Notes under the pieces: model-generated
What the model was told of the DNA's origin: nothing
Seen by the model: only the letters and a program-made list of their open reading frames with translations
Database searches by the model: none
Translations under genes and position numbers: made by a program
Shown: positions 1 through 5,099 of the stretch, piece after piece
Layout of the letters: every line of letters begins with the position of its first letter
Numbering within the stretch: the stretch's first letter is position 1
Source: an uncultured Eubacterium sp.
GTDB taxonomy: Bacteria; Bacillota; Clostridia; Lachnospirales; Lachnospiraceae
Direction of reading: 5' to 3'
Length of the DNA stretch: 6,930 nt
Assembly: GCA_947573465.1 (NCBI GenBank)
Contig: CANPET010000084.1
Location: 1 to 6,930 of the forward strand

Positions 1-388
1 TGAAGAGAAAAAGAACAGGCTTGTACTTTCCGTGTTCGCACGGGAGGTTTGCTTTGTAGAGGAAGAATGTGACAAGGTTAAGAGCAATCAGATCTTTTTG
101 GATGGATATATCTGTAAGATGCCGGTTTATCGCCGGACACCGCTTGGCAGGGAAATCGCAGATATGCTGCTGGCTGTGAACCGACCTTACGGGAAATCTG
201 ATTATATTCCGTGTATCGCATGGGGAAGAAATGCCAGATATGCATCTACGTTTGAGGTTGGCGGACATGTACAGATATGGGGAAGAGTGCAGAGCCGTGA
301 ATATGTGAAAAAAATAAATGAGGAAGAAAGCGAAAAGCATGTAGCGTATGAAGTTTCAGTAAGTAAATTAGAGTATATAGATGAATAA
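1..388 (+). CDS. Single-stranded DNA-binding protein-like (OB-fold), 5'-truncated by window edge
   Basis: The frame is already open at the left edge (first full codon at base 2), so this is the C-terminal 128 residues of a longer protein. The GTG at 32 is an internal valine in ...LSVFAREV..., with no ribosome binding site before it. The sequence follows the SSB/PriB OB-fold family pattern (Pfam SSB): FLDGYICKMPVYR, then TPLGREIADMLLAVNRPYG, then DYIPCIAWGRNA, then the GGHVQIWGRVQSREY strand, and a final YEVSVSKLEYI strand. Such proteins bind single-stranded DNA in replication or repair. The protein stops straight after the OB fold and lacks the flexible linker and acidic DDDIPF-type tip of a canonical SSB, so it may be a shorter SSB paralog and not the main housekeeping SSB; for that reason no symbol is given. 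Its DNA is clearly GC-richer than the downstream genes, and a terminator separates it from them, so it is probably an unrelated neighbour. Confidence 0.85.
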   Translation, partial: EEKKNRLVLSVFAREVCFVEEECDKVKSNQIFLDGYICKMPVYRRTPLGREIADMLLAVNRPYGKSDYIPCIAWGRNARYASTFEVGGHVQIWGRVQSREYVKKINEEESEKHVAYEVSVSKLEYIDE

Positions 389-424
389 ATAGTTTGAGAA
401 AAATTATCATATTATTGTATTGTG

Positions 425-471
425 AAACAGAAAGTTTTATTATTTTATATAATAATCTTTCTGTTTTTTTT
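425..471 (+). terminator. Rho-independent terminator after the SSB-like gene
   Basis: The arms AAACAGAAAG (425-434) and CTTTCTGTTT (457-466) are perfectly complementary. Inside them ATTATT (439-444) can pair with AATAAT (451-456), and a run of T follows the 3' arm to 471. It lies 36 nt after the stop codon, ends the SSB-like transcript and separates it from the glucanase island. Confidence 0.85.
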
Positions 472-521
472 ATCGAATAAAAATTAAGAAATAAAAAATG
501 CATAAAAACATTGACTTTATT

Positions 522-550
522 TTGAAAAAGTTAGAAAATAGTTATAAAAT
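522..550 (+). promoter_or_regulatory. Candidate sigma-A promoter for the first glucanase gene
   Basis: TTGAAA (522-527) and TAAAAT (545-550) each match the -35/-10 consensus at five of six positions and are separated by 17 nt. Transcription would begin near 557 and give a leader of about 40 nt before the ATG at 600. A competing choice is TTGACT (511-516) with a weaker -10, GAAAAT (534-539). The DNA here is very AT-rich, so chance matches are likely. The position between a terminator and a strong ribosome binding site is the main support. Confidence 0.45.
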
Positions 551-587
551 AGGCAACCATATTGTATGTATGGAATGCCGAAAATAT

Positions 588-594
588 AAGGAGG
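588..594 (+). promoter_or_regulatory. Ribosome binding site AAGGAGG fixing the start at 600
   Basis: AAGGAGG ends 5 nt before the ATG at 600 and 14 nt before an in-frame ATG at 609. The reading frame is open further upstream to an ATG at 498, but that codon has no Shine-Dalgarno sequence, and starting there would put 34 residues in front of the signal peptide. The start at 600 is therefore preferred. Confidence 0.8.
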
Positions 595-599
595 AAGAA

Positions 600-2207
600 A
601 TGAACAATATGAGAAAAATAATTGCTTTATTATTGTCTTTGACAATGATTGTTGCAGCAATTGGAATGGTCGGAGCAAAGGAAGGTGAATCGGCGGTGGT
701 CACACCTATAGAAGGTAGATTGGTAGGTGCAGGTTATATTAATATTAAAGTAGATACTAATTTAGAAAAAGCTGAAAGTTATAAAGTTTACTTCGATGAT
801 GAATTGGCTGCAACCCTTACAAGCAATGGTTCTATGCAGCAAATAGTAGAAGTATATACAACAGCAATTTCGTCTCACACAGCATATGTTGTTGCAACTC
901 TAGAAGATGGTACAGAAATACAATCTGATACTAGAAAGTTTTTTGTATCAAAGAAAGGCGTTGCACTGGGAAGTGATATGAGCCAAACGGTAGAACTGAA
1001 AAAAATGAATATGGCATGGTATTATAACTGGAAAGCAGAAGCTTTTAATGATCATAGAGATGATCAAGTGGAACATGTGCCAATGATTTGGGGAAGAAAT
1101 CAGGATGATCCGAATGGAACGGTAAATGAGAACTTGTATAAATACATAAAAGAACAGTGTGATTTGGTATCTAAAGATGCAAATTATGTTCTGGGATATA
1201 ATGAACCGGATTTAAAAGCACAGGCAAATATGAATGTTGTTCAGGCACAGGAAGGCTGGAAATCAATTGAACAACTTGGAAAGAGAACAGTTTCACCAGC
1301 AATTAGTAATCCTAATGGTACATATAGTGCGTGGCTTACCCCGTTCTTAAAAGGTGGAGAAGTGTATTCAAATGGTGTACAGGTTACAGTGGAAGGGATT
1401 AGTTGTGATTGTGTTGCGATACACACATATATAGGTCAAAGAGATGTTGGTAGGGTTGTTGGTGCCGTGAGAAAAGTTCATGAACTATACAATAAACCAG
1501 TGTGGATTACAGAAATGGGGATTTTTGGAAGCAAGGCTTATGGTGATAAGTATGATTATAGTTATGAAAAAGAAGGTGAGAATGAAAAGACAGGTGCATT
1601 TATCAAAGAGGTGTGCACACAATTAGACGAGCTTGACTATGTTGAACGTTATGCATGGTTCCCATATGATATTCACAGTGCAAATGATATTGATGATAAT
1701 GATGCTAGTGGTTCCACAGCATTGTTTGATTATAAGAGTGGAAAACTTACAGAGAACGGATTTCTTTATGCATCATTGGGGCTACCAGAAGATTATCCAC
1801 AGACAAAGTTGACAGAAGAAGACAGATATATCTATCAGGAATTAGAGACAACGAAAGAGCCAACAACAAAACAAGACCTAACAACAAAACAAGAAACAAC
1901 AAGTAAAATACAGGCTACATCAAAAGTAACATCTATACCAGGAACAGTTAGAGTTAGTACAGTCAAAAACGTTAAGAAGAAGTCTGTAAAACTCACATGG
2001 AAAAAAGTTAAAAATGCAAAAAAATATCAAGTTCAGTATTCTTTAAAAAAGAACTTTAAGAAGGCTATTATAAAGACAACTAAAAAGGTGTCATATACTA
2101 TTAAAAAATTAAAGAAAAAAAAGAAATATTATTTCAGGGTAAGAGCAATAAATGGCAATAAAAAGGGAAAATGGTCACAGGCTAAATCTATAAAAATCAA
2201 AAAATAG
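600..2207 (+). CDS. Secreted GH128-type endo-beta-1,3-glucanase with Ig-like and Lys-rich FN3-like modules
   Basis: The product is 535 residues and is predicted to cut beta-1,3-glucan outside the cell. A signal peptide (MNNMRKII, then a hydrophobic stretch, likely cleaved after VGA at about 26) leads to an Ig-like module at about 33-125 with the motif LVGAGYINIK. The catalytic domain, about 134-400, matches Glyco_hydro_cc (Asl1-like, CAZy GH128). Visible motifs are MAWYYNW, VPMIWG, LGYNEPD with predicted acid/base E202, VAIHTYIG, WITEMG with predicted nucleophile E305, and YVERYAWF. A Thr-rich linker (about 416-440) joins it to an FN3-like module (447-535) with 31 Lys in 89 residues. There is no LPXTG or other sorting signal, so the basic tail may retain the enzyme on the wall (inference). 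It is the first gene of the island, and its paralog lies at 5100-6680. The gap after it has no convincing terminator. Family assignment is strong; exact substrate (laminarin, curdlan, other beta-1,3-glucan) is not determined. Confidence 0.88.
   Translation: MNNMRKIIALLLSLTMIVAAIGMVGAKEGESAVVTPIEGRLVGAGYINIKVDTNLEKAESYKVYFDDELAATLTSNGSMQQIVEVYTTAISSHTAYVVATLEDGTEIQSDTRKFFVSKKGVALGSDMSQTVELKKMNMAWYYNWKAEAFNDHRDDQVEHVPMIWGRNQDDPNGTVNENLYKYIKEQCDLVSKDANYVLGYNEPDLKAQANMNVVQAQEGWKSIEQLGKRTVSPAISNPNGTYSAWLTPFLKGGEVYSNGVQVTVEGISCDCVAIHTYIGQRDVGRVVGAVRKVHELYNKPVWITEMGIFGSKAYGDKYDYSYEKEGENEKTGAFIKEVCTQLDELDYVERYAWFPYDIHSANDIDDNDASGSTALFDYKSGKLTENGFLYASLGLPEDYPQTKLTEEDRYIYQELETTKEPTTKQDLTTKQETTSKIQATSKVTSIPGTVRVSTVKNVKKKSVKLTWKKVKNAKKYQVQYSLKKNFKKAIIKTTKKVSYTIKKLKKKKKYYFRVRAINGNKKGKWSQAKSIKIKK
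1848..1895 (+). repeat. Direct repeats encoding the Thr-rich linker (TTKxx)
   Basis: The 15-bp string AACAACAAAACAAGA occurs exactly twice, at 1862-1876 and 1880-1894, with an 18-bp period. A degenerate earlier copy encodes TTKEP from 1848. The protein reads TTKEP-TTKQDL-TTKQE. The period is a whole number of codons, so slippage would change linker length without a frameshift. Confidence 0.8.
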
Positions 2208-2334
2208 CTCATAACTTTTGGCAATATTGTAAAATATGTTAAAAATGTTTCAAAAAAAATAAAAATATTAAAAGAATTTTCACATGAAAAAAATTACATG
2301 ATTGAGTAATTTATATAAAATGGACACTATTATA

Positions 2335-2354
2335 AAATAAAACGAGTTTTATTT
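2335..2354 (+). repeat. Perfect 9+9 palindrome upstream of the second island gene
   Basis: AAATAAAAC and GTTTTATTT are exact inverted copies around a central GA. The element lies about 22 nt upstream of the candidate -35 at 2377 and about 100 nt before the next start codon. The symmetry fits a repressor or activator binding site. It could also be a weak, AT-only hairpin in the 3' untranslated region of the preceding gene, since the 3' arm ends in T-rich DNA. A smaller palindrome, TTTTCA-CA-TGAAAA, lies at 2277-2290 in the same 245-bp gap. Confidence 0.4.
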
Positions 2355-2376
2355 GTGGAAAAATGATATTTTTAAG

Positions 2377-2405
2377 TTGAAATATAAGCATGTTTGTGTT
2401 AGTAT
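2377..2405 (+). promoter_or_regulatory. Candidate extended -10 promoter for the second island gene
   Basis: TTGAAA (2377-2382) is followed after 17 nt by TAGTAT (2400-2405), which carries a TG one base upstream (2397-2398), an extended -10 arrangement. The -10 itself matches only four of six positions. The gap before this gene (245 nt) is the longest within the island, which also favours a separate promoter. The AT-rich background makes this tentative. Confidence 0.35.
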
Positions 2406-2436
2406 ATATTATATCTTGAAAAAATATAAAAGATTT

Positions 2437-2444
2437 AGAGGAGG
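2437..2444 (+). promoter_or_regulatory. Ribosome binding site AGAGGAGG
   Basis: AGAGGAGG ends 8 nt before the ATG at 2453. An in-frame TTG at 2447 would be only 2 nt from it and is rejected as the start. Confidence 0.8.
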
Positions 2445-2452
2445 AATTGAAA

Positions 2453-3583
2453 ATGAGAAAGATTTTCAACAAAGTATTAGCTAGCGTTGTTACAACAACA
2501 TTAGTGGCTACGTTAGCAGTAGGATTTTATGTTGGCACAAAAGATGTTAAAGCAGAGGTAGCCAATGTAATTACAAGTAATTGGACAAATGCAGCTCCAA
2601 GTTGGCAAGCAGAGGATGCTTTAATTAAAGACACAACATTTACATCAACAGCAGAGAGTATCTCAGCAAACATTTCAATTACAGGTTGGCAGGCTCAGTG
2701 GATAGCAGAAACTCCAGCACCGGATGATGCTATTATTATGGGAGATGGAACAATGTGGGGAGAAAAACCATACCAGATTACATCTACTAATAAAGCAAAG
2801 ATTGCACCAGGAAATACATATAAACTTAAGTTTACTGTAGAAAATGGGATGAAGGCAGCAGAGTCAGAGACTCCTACAGAGAAGAACATTACAGTTACTG
2901 TTAACAGTGGTATCGAGGGTGATAATGATAATACATTTTTATTTGAAACAGTGACAGTTCCTGCTTCTCAGACAAAGACATTTGAATTTGATGTGCCAAT
3001 TAGTGGTGATTATTTAAGTGACGATGTTCAGATTCAGTTAGCATATGGTTCATATTCCTATTCATATAATTTAACACAAGCAGTTAAAGCAGGTACAGTT
3101 AGTGAAGCAGATGCTAAGGCATGCAAATATGCTTATGCATATGGAACAACAGAAAACGTTAATGCTCATGGAATGTTGAAGTTTACAGATATTTCATTTA
3201 TGGGTGAGAAGCCGACTGGATCAGTTATTCCACCAAGACCAACAGATAATAACAATAATAACAATAATAACAATAATAATTCAACAGTTAAACCAACAGT
3301 TAATCCGACAACACCAGTTTCACAGGCACAGGTTAAGAAATTAGCTAAGGTTAAAAAGCTTAAAGCTGTAAGTAAGAAAAAAGGAACAGTTAAGGTTACT
3401 TGGCAGAAAGTAAAGAATGCTAAGACATATCAGGTTAAGGTAGGCAAGAAAACTTACAATACTAAAAAAGCTAAATTAACAGTTAAGAAAGTTAAAAAAG
3501 GAAAAGTAGTTGTTAAGGTACGCGCTAAAGCTGCTGGATTCAAGACATCTGCTTGGGCTACAAAGAAAGTAAAAGTTAAATAA
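2453..3583 (+). CDS. Secreted non-catalytic beta-sandwich (CBM-like) protein with poly-Asn linker and Lys-rich FN3-like tail
   Basis: The product is 376 residues. A signal peptide (MRKIFNKV, hydrophobic core, likely cleaved after DVKA at 34) precedes an extracellular region of about 225 residues that I cannot assign to a named family. The region has the strand pattern of a jelly-roll carbohydrate-binding module: GNTYKLKFTVENG early, KTFEFDVPISG in the middle, and a closing MLKFTDISFMG strand. It is rich in Trp (W47, W53 and several after ITGW), the kind of residues used to stack on sugars. A Pro/Asn linker with 11 consecutive Asn (266-276) leads to a basic FN3-like module (about 298-376) like those of its neighbours. 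No catalytic motif is visible. Lying between glucanase genes, it is best read as a surface glycan-binding partner of those enzymes (inference). An alternative is an adhesin or structural surface protein. Confidence 0.72.
   Translation: MRKIFNKVLASVVTTTLVATLAVGFYVGTKDVKAEVANVITSNWTNAAPSWQAEDALIKDTTFTSTAESISANISITGWQAQWIAETPAPDDAIIMGDGTMWGEKPYQITSTNKAKIAPGNTYKLKFTVENGMKAAESETPTEKNITVTVNSGIEGDNDNTFLFETVTVPASQTKTFEFDVPISGDYLSDDVQIQLAYGSYSYSYNLTQAVKAGTVSEADAKACKYAYAYGTTENVNAHGMLKFTDISFMGEKPTGSVIPPRPTDNNNNNNNNNNNSTVKPTVNPTTPVSQAQVKKLAKVKKLKAVSKKKGTVKVTWQKVKNAKTYQVKVGKKTYNTKKAKLTVKKVKKGKVVVKVRAKAAGFKTSAWATKKVKVK
3248..3280 (+). repeat. AAT/AAC microsatellite encoding 11 Asn
   Basis: Eleven Asn codons in a row, arranged as a 9-bp period (AAT AAC AAT repeated about 3.7 times). 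They form the flexible linker of the CBM-like protein. Copy-number change would keep the frame. Confidence 0.9.
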
Positions 3584-3611
3584 TAATTGTTAATTTATTT
3601 ATTAAAAGTTT

Positions 3612-3650
3612 ACAGTACCCAATGCATTTGCATTGGGTTACTGTTTAGTT
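3612..3650 (+). terminator. GC-containing hairpin with weak T-tract between second and third island genes
   Basis: CCCAATGC (3618-3625) pairs with GCATTGGG (3630-3637) around an ATTT loop. After a one-base bulge (T3638), ACAGTA (3612-3617) pairs with TACTGT (3639-3644). The 14-bp stem is the strongest hairpin in the window. The T-tract that follows is poor (TTAGTT), so it may be a leaky terminator, an attenuator or an mRNA 3'-end stabiliser. The next ribosome binding site starts only 16 nt after the stem. No promoter is evident in this 90-nt gap. Confidence 0.6.
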
Positions 3651-3673
3651 AGAGGATTTTAGGAGGAGAAGTA

Positions 3674-4984
3674 ATGAGAAAATTTACGAAGAAGATTATG
3701 GCTTCATTATTGTCATTGACTCTGGTAGTTGGTATGACAAGTAGTGTTTTTGCTGCACATGCTGCAAATGGCGCAAATGTTGCCTCAGGTATTAAATGGT
3801 CATCATTTTCGGTATGTACTATGGAAGATCATGTAGATAGTGAGGATGGTTCTAAGGCACATCCATGGTGCTGGTATCATTCATTAACACATTTAGTGAC
3901 AGATAAGTATCCTAATGGACAGGTAGAAGGAACAGATTTTGCTACAGAAGGATGGGTTGTAGCGGGGGCAAATGCCTCAAATTTTGAATTTTTTGTAATG
4001 AATTCAGGATGGGACGGTGAGTATAATCCTATGACAGGAGAGTTGGCAGGAGATAATCCGTATGGTCTTAGAGTTTTATCCACTGGCTTCCCAGTAGAAA
4101 AAGGAAGAACATATGATATTTCCTTTAAAATTAAGAGCACATTAAAAGGAACTTTTACAGAAAAAGATGAAGCAGGAAATGTGAAAAAAGATGAAGAAGG
4201 AAATGAAATAAAAAAGACAGTTACTAAGAAACATATTTTGTTTAAGGCTTATAATCCTACAGCACCAGGTGAACCAGGTGTAGCATTTACATCAGCGTCA
4301 GGATGTACAATTGGAGGTATGATTGAAACAGATTCAGCAGAAGGAGAGAAGACTGTTACAGCAAAAATCTTAGTTCCAAAGACATATGATGGTACTGTAG
4401 TTGCACTTAACTTTGCATGTGGTGCATTCTTAAAGACATATCCAGATGAGATTAACATGAAGGGAAGATTATACTTTAGTGATGTTCAGGTTAAAGCTGG
4501 AGCTCAGTATGCTGTTAAGTATACATATGGCAGCAAGTCCTATACAGAGTATGTAAACTCTGGTGATAAGACATCTGGTCATAACTTTGGTATCAAAGGT
4601 AAGACATTAACAGGATATAAGAATGCTTCAACAGGAGCAAGATTTGATCTTAGTACACCAGTAAGAAGTAATTTAACTCTTAATTGTATTTATACAGCTA
4701 CAAAGAAACCTGGTAAAGCAAAGGTTACAATTAAAGCTCAGAAAAAGAAGGCAAAATTAACATTTAAGAAACTTGCAAATGTTAAGGGATATGAGATTAA
4801 GTATTCTGATAAAAAGAATATGAAGAAGGCTAAAACTAAGAGAACATCTAAGAAGAGTATTACAATCAAGAAATTGAAAGCAGGAAAGAAGACATATTTC
4901 CAGATTAGAGCTTATAATATTGATTCTGCAGGCCAGAGAGTATACAGCAAGAAAGTTGTTAAGAAGAACGCGTTTATTAAATAA
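3674..4984 (+). CDS. Secreted CBM-like protein with InlB/Flg_new repeat and Lys-rich FN3-like tail
   Basis: The product is 436 residues. The ATG follows AGGAGG (3661-3666) by 7 nt. A signal peptide (MRKFTKKIMASLLSL..., cleavage near VFA at 27) precedes a region at about 35-275 with a jelly-roll CBM-like pattern: YGLRVLSTGFPVEKGRTYDISFKIKS, here cut by a charged insert, and a closing strand GRLYFSDVQVKAG. Next comes one Listeria-Bacteroides repeat (InlB B-repeat/Flg_new type) at about 277-340, with the marks KTLTGYKNASTG and FDLSTPVRSNLTLNCIYT. The C-terminal FN3-like module (about 344-436) is Lys-rich, with GYEIKYSDKKNMKKAK and YFQIRAYN. An aromatic/His cluster HPWCWYHSLTH lies near the N-terminus of the CBM-like region. 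No catalytic motif is seen. The likely role is glycan binding or adhesion at the surface alongside the glucanases (inference); the ligand is unknown. Confidence 0.75.
   Translation: MRKFTKKIMASLLSLTLVVGMTSSVFAAHAANGANVASGIKWSSFSVCTMEDHVDSEDGSKAHPWCWYHSLTHLVTDKYPNGQVEGTDFATEGWVVAGANASNFEFFVMNSGWDGEYNPMTGELAGDNPYGLRVLSTGFPVEKGRTYDISFKIKSTLKGTFTEKDEAGNVKKDEEGNEIKKTVTKKHILFKAYNPTAPGEPGVAFTSASGCTIGGMIETDSAEGEKTVTAKILVPKTYDGTVVALNFACGAFLKTYPDEINMKGRLYFSDVQVKAGAQYAVKYTYGSKSYTEYVNSGDKTSGHNFGIKGKTLTGYKNASTGARFDLSTPVRSNLTLNCIYTATKKPGKAKVTIKAQKKKAKLTFKKLANVKGYEIKYSDKKNMKKAKTKRTSKKSITIKKLKAGKKTYFQIRAYNIDSAGQRVYSKKVVKKNAFIK
4163..4210 (+). repeat. 24-bp imperfect tandem duplication inside the CBM-like domain
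   Basis: Units 4163-4186 and 4187-4210 encode KDEAGNVK and KDEEGNEI (residues 164-171 and 172-179). Six of eight codon positions are the same or differ by one base. The result is a charged beta-hairpin-like insert between strands of the CBM-like region. Confidence 0.7.
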
Positions 4985-5007
4985 TTGAGCGTAAATAAAA
5001 TTTAATT

Positions 5008-5055
5008 GAAAGGGTGGAAAGGGTTTTATTTTAGTACCTTATTCTGCCCTTTTTT
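5008..5055 (+). terminator. Rho-independent terminator after the third island gene
   Basis: AAAGGGTGGAA (5009-5019) pairs over all 11 positions with TTCTGCCCTTT (5042-5052), using two G-U wobbles. AAGG and CCTT can extend the stem inward, and the 3' arm runs into T5053-5055. Gene 5100-6680 therefore needs read-through or its own promoter. The remaining 40 nt before its ribosome binding site hold TATTAT (5073-5078), but with no acceptable -35 and almost no room for a leader, so no promoter is called. Confidence 0.7.
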
Positions 5056-5086
5056 ATATAACAATTAAATGGTATTATGATTGCAT

Positions 5087-5091
5087 GGAGG
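5087..5091 (+). promoter_or_regulatory. Ribosome binding site GGAGG fixing the start at 5100
   Basis: GGAGG ends 8 nt before the ATG at 5100. An upstream in-frame ATG at 5085 overlaps this ribosome binding site (ATGGAGG) and has none of its own, so it is not the start. Confidence 0.8.
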
Positions 5092-5099
5092 TAACAAAT

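Noticed and set aside
32..34. GTG at 32 as start of the SSB-like gene
   Set aside because: Coding sequence with family-like residues (LSVFAREV) continues upstream to the window edge and no ribosome binding site is present.
246..503. Minus-strand open frame of 85 codons, and other minus-strand frames within the island genes
   Set aside because: They lie antisense to well-supported genes or run through the terminator, have no recognisable product and show no credible ribosome binding sites.
566..589. Seven-codon leader peptide (MYGMPKI) in the 5' leader of the first glucanase
   Set aside because: It has no Shine-Dalgarno sequence and no attenuator-type alternative hairpins; short open frames like this arise by chance.
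498..599. 34-residue N-terminal extension of the first glucanase from the ATG at 498
   Set aside because: There is no ribosome binding site before 498, the stretch holds the candidate promoter, and a strong AAGGAGG sits 5 nt before the ATG at 600, where a normal signal peptide begins.
3248..3280. CRISPR-like or regulatory short repeat
   Set aside because: It is an in-frame Asn-codon microsatellite within a coding region, with no spacers.
5055..5078. Promoter for the second glucanase from TATATA or TATTAT after the terminator
   Set aside because: No -35-like hexamer lies at a proper distance, and the TATTAT choice would leave almost no leader before the ribosome binding site.
5085..5099. ATG at 5085 as start of the second glucanase
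   Set aside because: It overlaps the GGAGG that serves the ATG at 5100 and has no binding site of its own.
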